In this document: one piece after another, positions 1 through 6,204 of the stretch | How the letters are laid out: each line of letters begins with the position of its first letter | How positions within the stretch are numbered: the first letter of the stretch is position 1 | Assembly (NCBI GenBank): GCA_017540945.1 | Contig: JAFYAB010000085.1 | Location: 1-16,405 of the forward strand | Source: Oscillospiraceae bacterium | GTDB lineage: Bacteria > Bacillota_A > Clostridia > Oscillospirales > Oscillospiraceae | Length of the DNA: 16,405 nt | Direction: 5' to 3' | Position numbers and translations under genes: made by a program | Notes under the pieces: generated by a model | Told to the model about the DNA's origin: nothing | Databases searched by the model: none | Seen by the model: only the letters and a program-made list of their open reading frames with translations

Positions 1-29
1 ATTATAATGCGTGCGCAAGTTTTTGTCAA
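1..29 (-). promoter_or_regulatory. near-consensus sigma-A promoter reading out of the window
   Basis: On the minus strand TTGACA (24-29) and TATAAT (1-6) are separated by exactly 17 bases (7-23). This is a perfect housekeeping promoter pointing left, so a gene presumably starts just outside the window. It lies right after the stop codon of the phosphoesterase at 43; no hairpin terminator is visible between them. Confidence 0.75.
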
Positions 30-42
30 CAACGAACAAGCG

Positions 43-684
43 TCAGCGGAATAAGAAACGCTTATGCGGCACTTTGCAGGCTTCGCTGTCCACATCAATC
101 TCCAGCTCGTAGCGGCCGCAGGCATTGATGATGGTGGTTTCTCCGTTCTGGCAGATCCGCTGGGAGAAGGTTTTGTAATTCAGGTGCTGGTGTCCGTGGA
201 TGAAGTATTTGGGCTTGTATTCCTCCATCAGCCAGTTGAAGCAATCAAATCCCCGATGAGCGGGATCGTCCCCGTCGCCGAAGCCCCTGGCAGGCGCGTG
301 CGTCAGGACAATGTCGACGCCGCCCGCTCTTTTGATGGCCCAGCGAAGCTTTCGGATCCGGCGTTCCATCTGCTTTTCGCTGTACTGGTGGGGCGTACCG
401 CTGTAAAGCACACTGCCGCCAAGCCCCAGAATCCGCAGGCCCCTGCAGACTGTAAGCTTGCCGTCAATGCAGTCGCAGCCCTCGGGCACGTCTGTCTCAT
501 ATCGGACGTCATGGTTGCCGTGGACATAGAGCAAGGGCCGATTTGCCATGGTGACCAGAAAGCGCAGGTAGGCGGGCTTCAGGTCCCCTGCCGAGAGAAT
601 CATATCGTACCCGGAGAGCCTGCCGGGCTGATAGTAATCCCAGAGATAGGGCTCCTCCTGATCGGAAACCAGCAGCAGTTTCAC
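43..684 (-). CDS. calcineurin-like metallophosphoesterase
   Basis: Encodes 213 residues with the metallophosphoesterase motifs in order: SD at residues 7-8, GD at 33-34, GNHD at 56-59, a metal-binding His in VLTHAP (about 129) and GHQH at 164-167. The first motif reads SDQE rather than the usual DxH, so one metal ligand differs from the textbook pattern. This is a difference from the family, not evidence of damage, because the other motifs are intact. There is no signal peptide, so it should be cytoplasmic. The start codon is GTG and overlaps the stop of the upstream gene (GTGA), which implies translational coupling. The pairing with a BMP-type binding protein suggests it acts on a small phosphorylated ligand or nucleotide, but the substrate cannot be read from sequence. 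Confidence 0.88.
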   Translation of the reverse strand: MKLLLVSDQEEPYLWDYYQPGRLSGYDMILSAGDLKPAYLRFLVTMANRPLLYVHGNHDVRYETDVPEGCDCIDGKLTVCRGLRILGLGGSVLYSGTPHQYSEKQMERRIRKLRWAIKRAGGVDIVLTHAPARGFGDGDDPAHRGFDCFNWLMEEYKPKYFIHGHQHLNYKTFSQRICQNGETTIINACGRYELEIDVDSEACKVPHKRFLFR

Positions 685-2627
685 AACTGTTTTTCCTCCT
701 TCACGGTGGTGATGTCGTCCCGGTACAGGCCCAGCAGGCGGACCATCTCCCGGGCACCGGGCAGCAGCTCCTCAAAGCCGGGGATCGTCCCGTCTACGTT
801 GTCGCAGAGCCAATCCATTCGCATCAGGGTCTCGGGGCTGAGTCCCGTCTCTCCGTCGCATCGCAGCACGCCGGCTTGGTCGAAGATCCGGCTGCGGAAG
901 GGCTCAACTCTGCCCTCAGCCAGGCCGCGCTTCAACATCAGCGCCAAGCTCCGGACGCCATAGGGCAGGCTGTCAGAAAGGCGAACATCCACGACGCCGC
1001 TGTCCAGACCAAACCAAAAATTGACGGCCTTGTCGGCAGGGCCGGTCTCCAGGCTGCCCTTGAGGGCGGAGCGGACCAGTTTTTCATACAGAGCGCCCCA
1101 GTTCCAGCAGGGAACGGCCAGAGGCGTCCAATCTCCGCTGCCGCCGTCCAGCCAGGTACCCCACTCAAAGGCCCAATGTCCGTCCTCAGGACCGACGGCC
1201 TCGCGGTTGGAGATCACAGAGATGCCCCGACGGCGCAGCTCTTCGGCGCAGTCCCGGCGGGTGCATGACCAGAGCAGATCCACACGGGCCCGGGGATTGA
1301 CCATACGGACACCCAGAGCAAAGGCGTTGATGGCAGCAGGCTCGCCGAAAATGGGATAACCGGAGATATAACCCACCCGGTCGTTGGCGGCCATCGCGCC
1401 GGCTATGGCGCCGGTGATAAACTTGCACTCGTAGATCCGGCTGTAATACATGGTGACGCCGGTATAGGGCTGGGAAAGGGCGCAGTTGAAAACCTTCACG
1501 TTTTTATACATCGCCGCGATCTTCCGGCAGGCGTCAATCATGGGAGGCGTGGTTGCAAAGATCAGCTCGGCCCCATCCTCCACGGCGCCGGACATGGCGG
1601 CAAAATAGTCCCGCTCCTTAGCGATATAGGTCATGGCCTCTACCCTGCCCTCCAGAGCCTCCACCATGGCCTGGCGTCCCAGCTCGTGTGCGTTGGTCCA
1701 GCTGCTGGTCTTGGGATCGAAGCCATAGATAAAGGCTACCTTGATCTTTTCCGGCTGGCTGACAGCGGTAATGATCTTGGATACCAGACTCATGTCTTTC
1801 TTCGGAAGCTCCGCCTGGACCTCGATGGAAGGGATCTCCTGCTCGTTCTGGAGCTTCATATCCGTCCAAAGCGCCGCCACATTATCCACCAGCTCGGACA
1901 TGCCCATCTCCTTGATGTCGGAGAATTTGAATACCTGGAGCCAGACCAGCAGCGCCTCTGCCGGGGCTGCCGGCTGCTTTTTCATCTTGGCGTAAGCGTC
2001 CTGGAAGCGGGCGAAGCCGGATCGGAAGCTGCGGCGCTCGTCCTCGGTCCAGATGTGATCCTCTTTCATGCCCAGGGCGGCCTGCAGTTTGGCATAGCTG
2101 CCGGGCTTTTCCATGCTGAGCCCATAGAGGCCGGACAGGTTGAAGAACTGCAGAAACTCATAGTAGAGCTTGATCTCCGGGTCTTCGCTGCGGGCGGGCA
2201 GCACCCGGATCACATTGGCGGCCACGGTGGGCGCGTCAAAGCTCTTCAACACGCTGACCCGCTTGTTGCCCTCCTGGACGTAGAACTTTCCAAGGAATTC
2301 ATAGGCCAGGATGGGGTCGCGGATGCCCTCCTCCATGTGGGCCTCGCAGAGGCGGATCCATTTTGTGGCAAACTCGCTGTCCATGTCCAGCAGGGGCATG
2401 AAATTCCCGGCCAGCGCCGCGGTACGGCCGGCGGAGCGGGTCCCGACGATAAGCTCGGTCGGGATGGTCAGCAGGCCCAGCTCGACTCTGCCCACAGTCT
2501 CATAAGCGCTCTCCACCTCGTCGAGAACGGCAGGATAGGGATTGGTCCCCTGGGCCAGGGCGTTTTTCATATATTTCTGCCCGTTTTTCAGGGCTTTCAT
2601 GTATTGTTCAGATGCTTCGTAACTCAT
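681..2627 (-). CDS. ParB-like / BMP-family ligand-binding fusion protein
   Basis: A 648-residue protein in two parts. The N-terminal part holds a ParB/sulfiredoxin-like motif, with VQEGNKRVSVLK around 117-128. From about residue 294 (KIKVAFIYGF) to about 600 it resembles the BMP/PnrA family of periplasmic-type purine-nucleoside-binding proteins (a KVAFIY start, then GAIAGAMA and VGYISGYP). Classical BMP proteins are secreted lipoproteins about 350 residues long. This one starts MSYEASEQYM, with no signal peptide or lipobox, and no permease or ATPase gene lies nearby, so it is probably an intracellular sensor or regulator rather than a transporter component. AAAGGAGG sits 6 bases before the ATG. 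It is first in an operon with the phosphoesterase, which overlaps it by 4 bases. Fold assignment is fairly sure; function is inferred. Confidence 0.82.
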   Translation of the reverse strand: MSYEASEQYMKALKNGQKYMKNALAQGTNPYPAVLDEVESAYETVGRVELGLLTIPTELIVGTRSAGRTAALAGNFMPLLDMDSEFATKWIRLCEAHMEEGIRDPILAYEFLGKFYVQEGNKRVSVLKSFDAPTVAANVIRVLPARSEDPEIKLYYEFLQFFNLSGLYGLSMEKPGSYAKLQAALGMKEDHIWTEDERRSFRSGFARFQDAYAKMKKQPAAPAEALLVWLQVFKFSDIKEMGMSELVDNVAALWTDMKLQNEQEIPSIEVQAELPKKDMSLVSKIITAVSQPEKIKVAFIYGFDPKTSSWTNAHELGRQAMVEALEGRVEAMTYIAKERDYFAAMSGAVEDGAELIFATTPPMIDACRKIAAMYKNVKVFNCALSQPYTGVTMYYSRIYECKFITGAIAGAMAANDRVGYISGYPIFGEPAAINAFALGVRMVNPRARVDLLWSCTRRDCAEELRRRGISVISNREAVGPEDGHWAFEWGTWLDGGSGDWTPLAVPCWNWGALYEKLVRSALKGSLETGPADKAVNFWFGLDSGVVDVRLSDSLPYGVRSLALMLKRGLAEGRVEPFRSRIFDQAGVLRCDGETGLSPETLMRMDWLCDNVDGTIPGFEELLPGAREMVRLLGLYRDDITTVKEEKQL

Positions 2628-2671
2628 TCAGGTCCTCCTTTGATCAGGACGTGTAAAAGATTGCCAAGTAA

Positions 2672-2700
2672 ATTTTACCACATTCTGCAAGAGCGGTCAA
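2672..2700 (-). promoter_or_regulatory. sigma-A promoter of the ParB/BMP-phosphoesterase operon
   Basis: Minus strand TTGACC (2695-2700), 17-base spacer, TAAAAT (2672-2677); the start codon is about 45 bases downstream of the -10. The -35 follows directly after a terminator hairpin, so the operon is insulated from the upstream nucleotidyltransferase gene. The same arrangement, with the same gcTTGACC sequence, occurs at 4107-4135. Confidence 0.7.
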
Positions 2701-2701
2701 G

Positions 2702-2741
2702 CCATAAAAACCCACAAGGAACAAGCGTTCCCCGTGGGTTC
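2702..2741 (-). terminator. Rho-independent terminator of the nucleotidyltransferase gene
   Basis: Hairpin with arms 2709-2722 and 2727-2740: 7 plus 5 base pairs around a 2x2 internal mismatch, loop 2723-2726. On the minus strand it is followed by TTTTTAT. It lies 17 bases past the stop of the gene at 2758. The arm sequence (cccacaaggaac) is the same as in the hairpin at 4139-4174. Confidence 0.8.
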
Positions 2742-2757
2742 TTTGTTGCATTATTTG

Positions 2758-4065
2758 TCATTTTCCGCGCTCGATGACGCCGTAGGTCTTCAGGAGCTTC
2801 ACCCGCTCCTTGCCGATGCGGAGGGAGGCGGCAGGGCTCTGCTTGCCGTATTTGCCACGCTCCTTGAAATAGGTCCCCACACGGCTGGCCCAGGCCACCG
2901 GCAGCAGCCACGGCTTGGTCTCCAGATAGGGGTAGCGGCCGGAGAGCTTCTTTGCCGAGGGAAAAAGCGTCTTCGCCAGGCCGCCGGAGCGGGTCTTTCC
3001 CTGGTTCTCGTCGGCAACGGCGCCCAGGGTGATGTTGGCGCTGTGGAGGCGGTCGATGTCCGCGCCCACCAGGCCGGCGGCCAGCACGTCCTCTAACAGG
3101 GCGGACTCATCCACGCCCGGGAGCGCAAAGGCCATAGGCTTCGAAACGCCCAGGTACTTCTCCCCGATCCGGAAGAGGGCGGCGGTGAAGCGGTCGCAGC
3201 GCAGCTCGGCGCAGATCCCGGAGATCTTCCCAAAGTCGATCTCCTCCGTATACTGCCGGGCGTAGAGGCAGACGTCCGCCACGATGCGCAGGCCGAAGCC
3301 GCTGAACAGGAAGTGCTTGAAGGCGTGGAGGATCAGAAAGAGCAGGTGGTCCGTTGGCGCCAGGGTTTTCAGAGTCACGTCCTGGATCTGCACGGGGACG
3401 GCACGGTCCAAGGCGCCTTCAAAAGGCGCGTTGAAATTGAGAAAAGTGTCGGACTCGGGGTCGAAGAGCCGCTTGTGCAGCTCAATGTAGAGGGGGCTGT
3501 TCGGCTTGTGGTAGCTGAGCTCCCAGCCCTTCTCCCGGTCGGCGTCGGATTCGTCGGCTGTCATGCCCAGCTCCAGCAGGGCGGCGTGATAGGCGGCGGC
3601 CTGATCGTCTGGGATCAGCAGGTCGTCGTCCACGGAGGGACGGAGCAAGGGTTTGGGCCAGAGGGAACGGCAGACGCAGCCCTTCATCACCACGGGTTCC
3701 AGCCCGCGGGCCTGCAGGGCTAGAATCAGGTTCAGGAATTCGTTTTCCTGGATCGCCTGCCGGGCAACCTGCTCCAGAACGAGGACTTTCCATTCAGGGG
3801 ACCCCTCATCCGTCACGGCCTTCGCCGTGACACCTTCCCCCTCGGGGGAAGGCTTTGTTTGATTTGGTGCAGAGACGGGATGGAGGGCGGCGCGGCAGGA
3901 GGGCAGGGCGCAGGCGGCGTCGAGAATAAGGGGGAGGAGTTTGTGGGCCTCCGCGCGGCGCAGGAAGTCCTGCCATTCCTCCGGCATCAGGGCAGGGTCA
4001 GCAGGCTGCTTCTCCCGCAGCGCTGCGGCAAGAATCGCAAGCAAAGCTGAATCTTTATTCGTCAA
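2758..4065 (-). CDS. PF14907-like nucleotidyltransferase family protein
   Basis: A 435-residue cytoplasmic protein that resembles the uncharacterised nucleotidyltransferase family (NTP_transf_5). It has VVMKG around 125-129, a likely metal-binding RPSVDDDLL at 142-150, and IELHKRLF around 194-201. Family members occur in polysaccharide and peptide-natural-product loci, where their substrate is mostly unknown. The annotated start is TTG at 4065 with a weak AGAGG upstream, so the true start is uncertain. No nearby in-frame ATG exists until residue 27. Residues about 70-88 are encoded by an inserted double-hairpin repeat (3802-3856) lying in a region between the N-terminal helices and the KG motif; the frame is kept. 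The gene has its own promoter and terminator, so it is a single-gene unit next to the HPrK/PqqD pair. Confidence 0.8.
   Translation of the reverse strand: MTNKDSALLAILAAALREKQPADPALMPEEWQDFLRRAEAHKLLPLILDAACALPSCRAALHPVSAPNQTKPSPEGEGVTAKAVTDEGSPEWKVLVLEQVARQAIQENEFLNLILALQARGLEPVVMKGCVCRSLWPKPLLRPSVDDDLLIPDDQAAAYHAALLELGMTADESDADREKGWELSYHKPNSPLYIELHKRLFDPESDTFLNFNAPFEGALDRAVPVQIQDVTLKTLAPTDHLLFLILHAFKHFLFSGFGLRIVADVCLYARQYTEEIDFGKISGICAELRCDRFTAALFRIGEKYLGVSKPMAFALPGVDESALLEDVLAAGLVGADIDRLHSANITLGAVADENQGKTRSGGLAKTLFPSAKKLSGRYPYLETKPWLLPVAWASRVGTYFKERGKYGKQSPAASLRIGKERVKLLKTYGVIERGK
3802..3856. repeat. double-hairpin intergenic-type repeat inserted in frame in a gene
   Basis: Two adjacent perfect hairpins. 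The first has 8-bp arms 3812-3819 and 3824-3831 (gtcacggc / gccgtgac) with loop cttc. The second has 9-bp arms 3833-3841 and 3844-3852 (ccttccccc / gggggaagg) with a 2-base loop. The block is flanked by acccctcatcc. From memory, this resembles short palindromic repeats that are abundant between genes in gut Clostridia. Here it lies wholly inside the nucleotidyltransferase coding region and is translated as about 19 residues rich in Gly, Glu, Pro and Ala. Confidence 0.75.
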
Positions 4066-4106
4066 AGGATTCTCGCCTCTTTTCTCTGAATCATTTTTCT
4101 TATATT

Positions 4107-4135
4107 ATTGTATCACAAAGCGGAATAATGGTCAA
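4107..4135 (-). promoter_or_regulatory. sigma-A promoter of the nucleotidyltransferase gene
   Basis: Minus strand TTGACC (4130-4135), 17-base spacer, TACAAT (4107-4112), about 42 bases before the TTG start at 4065. The -35 follows the terminator hairpin at 4139-4174 by only 3 bases, repeating the design at 2672-2740. Confidence 0.7.
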
Positions 4136-4138
4136 GCT

Positions 4139-4174
4139 AAAACCCACAAGGAACATCTGTTCCATGTGGGTTTT
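4139..4174 (-). terminator. terminator hairpin after the PqqD-like gene
   Basis: Arms 4139-4155 and 4158-4174 pair over 17 positions with one mismatch and a 2-base loop. On the minus strand the stem ends in GGGTTTT. It lies about 90 bases past the stop of the PqqD-like gene. The symmetrical AAAA/TTTT ends mean it could also act on the plus strand, although no plus-strand gene reads into it. Confidence 0.72.
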
Positions 4175-4265
4175 GTGTGCAAATATCGTTGTTTTTCCAG
4201 GTCCTGATCCGTTTCTCTGCTCTGTTTTTTGCAATTCCAAAGAGAGCGGTGCTTGAAAACCCAGA

Positions 4266-4547
4266 TCATTCTATCTTAACAAGATAGCCTTTCTCACATA
4301 GCTTAGACAGAATGAAATCGATTTTTTCCCGGATTTCCGGTTCCGATCTCCTTGACATCATTTGATAGTATCCACTGATCCGTTCGACTGTCTCGCCATG
4401 CTCCAGCAATGCCCAAAGCATAACCCAGGGAGGCGGAATCATCTGGATCGATTTACAAACGTCATAAACAGCGCGGGTCGGTATCAATACGAAAGAGTCG
4501 CAAATTTGCGTCGCAACGATGCCCTCTCTCGGCTTATATTCAGCCAT
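4266..4547 (-). CDS. PqqD-like (RiPP recognition element type) protein
   Basis: A 93-residue protein starting MAEYKPREGIV. It shows the PqqD-like order: an N-terminal strand region (CDSFVLIPTRAVYDV), a central helix region with WVMLWALLEHGETVERI, and a C-terminal IDFILSKLCEKGYLV. PqqD folds bind leader peptides of ribosomally made, modified peptides and deliver them to enzymes. The start at 4547 is chosen because AGGAGG (4557-4562) lies 9 bases upstream and the homologous region begins there; the reading frame stays open further upstream but only overlaps the kinase gene. The gap to the kinase stop is 29 bases, so the two are almost surely co-transcribed. No radical SAM, asparagine-synthetase-like or protease gene is present in the window. 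Confidence 0.75.
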   Translation of the reverse strand: MAEYKPREGIVATQICDSFVLIPTRAVYDVCKSIQMIPPPWVMLWALLEHGETVERISGYYQMMSRRSEPEIREKIDFILSKLCEKGYLVKIE

Positions 4548-4576
4548 ACTTAATTCCTCCTCTTTCGTTTTCTCTA

Positions 4577-5302
4577 TTAGAAAACAGATTCCAGAAGCAG
4601 CCTTGTGGAGGCAGGCACTTCGTTGGAAACAAGCTTCCAGATCGGGACCGCATAGAGCAGCCGGGTAATCATAGAAGCGACGCGGCAGACGTTTTCCGGA
4701 TCCCAAGCGGATTGAATGACGTGGTTGTAAAACGGAATTCCGGCTTCCTGTTCCGTCAGGGAATATAGTTTGTTCTGCGGTCCGCGTTCCAGCATAATGA
4801 TTCCCGACAGAGGTGCGGCGGCCGCGCCTTTCCAGTTTTCCTTGCCGTTCCAAGGGGATGAGTGGACAATAATTTCTTTGTCATGAAATGACAATATCGG
4901 GCGGTCGCCGCAGATGATCCCGAACTCTCCGGGACGGAGTTCCTGGAGGAAGCTGGCCTGGGTGGACTTCCCTACCCCGCTTTCTGCGCAAATCAAAAAG
5001 GCCCGATTTCTCCAACGCAGGGCGACGCCATGGAGGATTACACGATCGAAAGGCAGCAGCGCATCGGAAAAATATTCCGTCAGCATACTGTATTCCGTGT
5101 GGGGACAGTCCTCCATGCCGTCGGCCAGGTATTCCGTCCAATCCGCCGGGGGAATGGAGACCGGGACAGCGGCCGTTACGGTAAGACCGGCAGCAGCCTG
5201 CGCAGGGGCGCCGTCCAAGGAAAAGTCGGAGAAAAAATGAGCTGTCTGGGGATAACGCGGTTGATAGGCCAAGCAGACGCCGGCCAGTTCCAAGTAATTC
5301 AT
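4577..5302 (-). CDS. HPr-kinase-like P-loop serine kinase
   Basis: Predicted 241 residues. A Walker A motif AESGVGKST lies at 106-114, followed by an aspartate in ICGDRPIL (D133) and PWNGKE (150-155), a pattern shared with HPr kinase/PEP carboxykinase-like enzymes. Canonical HPr kinases are about 310 residues with an extra N-terminal domain. This shorter form matches the kinases found beside PqqD-like genes in peptide clusters, some of which phosphorylate lasso peptides on serine. No HPr gene is nearby. The start is uncertain: ATG at 5302 gives MNYLELAGVC, which fits the family, and ATG at 5314 is possible. The longer frame to 5392 would run into the terminator at 5376-5412. Neither start has a clear ribosome binding site. 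The PqqD-like gene follows after 29 bases. Confidence 0.78.
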   Translation of the reverse strand: MNYLELAGVCLAYQPRYPQTAHFFSDFSLDGAPAQAAAGLTVTAAVPVSIPPADWTEYLADGMEDCPHTEYSMLTEYFSDALLPFDRVILHGVALRWRNRAFLICAESGVGKSTQASFLQELRPGEFGIICGDRPILSFHDKEIIVHSSPWNGKENWKGAAAAPLSGIIMLERGPQNKLYSLTEQEAGIPFYNHVIQSAWDPENVCRVASMITRLLYAVPIWKLVSNEVPASTRLLLESVF

Positions 5303-5375
5303 GTTGGTTACCATATTATCAAAAGGACTTGTTAGGCGACAGGGTGCCCGACTGCGAGACGTGGGGCAGGCATGG

Positions 5376-5412
5376 AAAAAAGAAGGTATCACTGAGCAAT
5401 ACCTTCTTTTTT
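5376..5412 (-). terminator. strong Rho-independent terminator after the 92-residue protein gene
   Basis: A perfect 14-bp stem (arms 5376-5389 and 5399-5412) with a 9-base loop. On the minus strand it ends in a run of six T. It begins 8 bases past the stop at 5421 and closes the unit that starts at the surface-protein promoter. The kinase start is only about 60-70 bases further on, with no convincing promoter in between, so partial read-through may feed the kinase and PqqD genes. Confidence 0.88.
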
Positions 5413-5420
5413 CGATACCA

Positions 5421-5699
5421 TCATGGATTTTGTGTATATTGCCAAACGCTGGGCTGATTAGACTTGCGGTAGCTGGTTGCTTTTATGGCAAAACCTTTGG
5501 ATAACAGCCATTCAAACTCGTCATCGTCGATCGTATAGCCGATGGCACAAACATAACCGGTATCAGGATCTTTAAATTCAAAGTTTTGGTAAAGGTCATT
5601 GGGCGTTTGACCCTCATATTGTTCCCAATCGTCAGGCTCAATTCCTGTAAGAATCGTAAACGGGAGCCCACTGAGATCACCAGGATTCGGTGTTGTCAT
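5421..5699 (-). CDS. unrecognised 92-residue acidic protein
   Basis: Starts MTTPNPGDLSG and ends QYTQNP. AAGGAGG lies shortly before the ATG, so it is very likely translated. The protein is rich in Asp, Glu, Tyr and Phe (for example IEPDDWEQYEG and IDDDEFEWLL), has a single Cys, and shows no signal peptide, membrane segment or motif that I recognise. It lies 21 bases after the lipoprotein stop and just before the terminator, so it is the last gene of the surface-protein unit. Its place next to a PqqD-like/kinase pair makes it one possible peptide substrate, but it has no typical leader-core layout and could equally be an unrelated small cytoplasmic protein. Confidence 0.72.
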   Translation of the reverse strand: MTTPNPGDLSGLPFTILTGIEPDDWEQYEGQTPNDLYQNFEFKDPDTGYVCAIGYTIDDDEFEWLLSKGFAIKATSYRKSNQPSVWQYTQNP

Positions 5700-5720
5700 A
5701 TTTCTTCCTCCTTCATTTTT

Positions 5721-6131
5721 TTAGTTGCCGCCAAAACCGACGGATCCGTCAACATTTACGGTATAATCTGAAATGATTTCATATTCATCGTCGTCCGTCT
5801 CTTCGGAACCATTGGAGATCGTTTCGGATGAAGCCAGGTTTTCACTTGTATCATCTGCATCGTCCTCTGTCTTTTCGGAGCCATCGGAGCCCGCTTCGGA
5901 TGAAGCCAAGTCTTCACTTGAATCATCCGGCACATCAGACGGGTTGACCGTCTCGTCGTCAGAAACTATTTCGGTGCTGCCAGAGGAATCAGCAGCAGGC
6001 TGCTTCCCCGTATTCGCGACCGTCGGCAGGGTCACAACCTGTTCGGTCTCCTGCTTCTCTTCCGTACAGCCCACAAGAACTGTGCTTAGAAGCAGCAAAA
6101 GAACCAATAAAATACTCAGATTGTTTTTCAT
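5721..6131 (-). CDS. small acidic lipoprotein with a tandem repeat
   Basis: A 136-residue protein with a lipoprotein signal peptide: MKNN, a hydrophobic leucine-rich core, and lipobox LVGC with Cys at residue 22. The mature part is disordered and rich in Ser, Glu and Asp. Residues 69-92 and 93-116 are an imperfect 24-residue tandem repeat with the shared pattern DDxSExLASSE. It ends in VDGSVGFGGN. AGGAG lies 9 bases before the ATG. The protein should be attached to the outer face of the membrane, with a charged tail spanning the wall. No enzyme domain is visible. It lies 73 bases downstream of the surface-protein stop with no promoter between, so it is probably co-transcribed with it. Confidence 0.78.
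   Translation of the reverse strand: MKNNLSILLVLLLLLSTVLVGCTEEKQETEQVVTLPTVANTGKQPAADSSGSTEIVSDDETVNPSDVPDDSSEDLASSEAGSDGSEKTEDDADDTSENLASSETISNGSEETDDDEYEIISDYTVNVDGSVGFGGN
5784..5927. repeat. 72-bp tandem duplication inside the lipoprotein gene
   Basis: Two adjacent 72-bp units, 5784-5855 and 5856-5927, share stretches such as tcggatgaagccaag/agg and ttttcggagccatcgg-like blocks. The unit is a multiple of three, so copy-number change would keep the reading frame. Confidence 0.7.
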
Positions 6132-6163
6132 CTTTTCGATCTCCTGTCGGTTTCAGCTTCGGG

Positions 6164-6192
6164 TCCATCGGGGGCGTTGCGCCCCCGACGGA
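6164..6192 (-). other. GC-rich hairpin between the surface-protein and lipoprotein genes
   Basis: A 9-bp perfect stem (6168-6176 with 6180-6188, loop ttg), extended by 3 more pairs after one mismatch. There is no T-run after it on either strand, so it is not a standard terminator. It may limit read-through or protect mRNA ends, which would make the lipoprotein level differ from that of the surface protein. Confidence 0.55.
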
Positions 6193-6204
6193 GCTTGGTT
6201 GATC

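Noticed and set aside
64..963. A 299-codon plus-strand open frame
   Set aside because: It spans two overlapping minus-strand genes with clear motifs and has no recognisable protein features.
4548..4853. N-terminal extension of the PqqD-like protein
   Set aside because: The extension overlaps the kinase gene in another frame, whereas the start at 4547 has an AGGAGG site and matches the family's beginning.
4266..5699. Complete lasso-peptide or other RiPP gene cluster
   Set aside because: Only kinase-like and PqqD-like genes are seen; the leader protease, macrocyclase and exporter are missing, and no precursor with a clear core was found.
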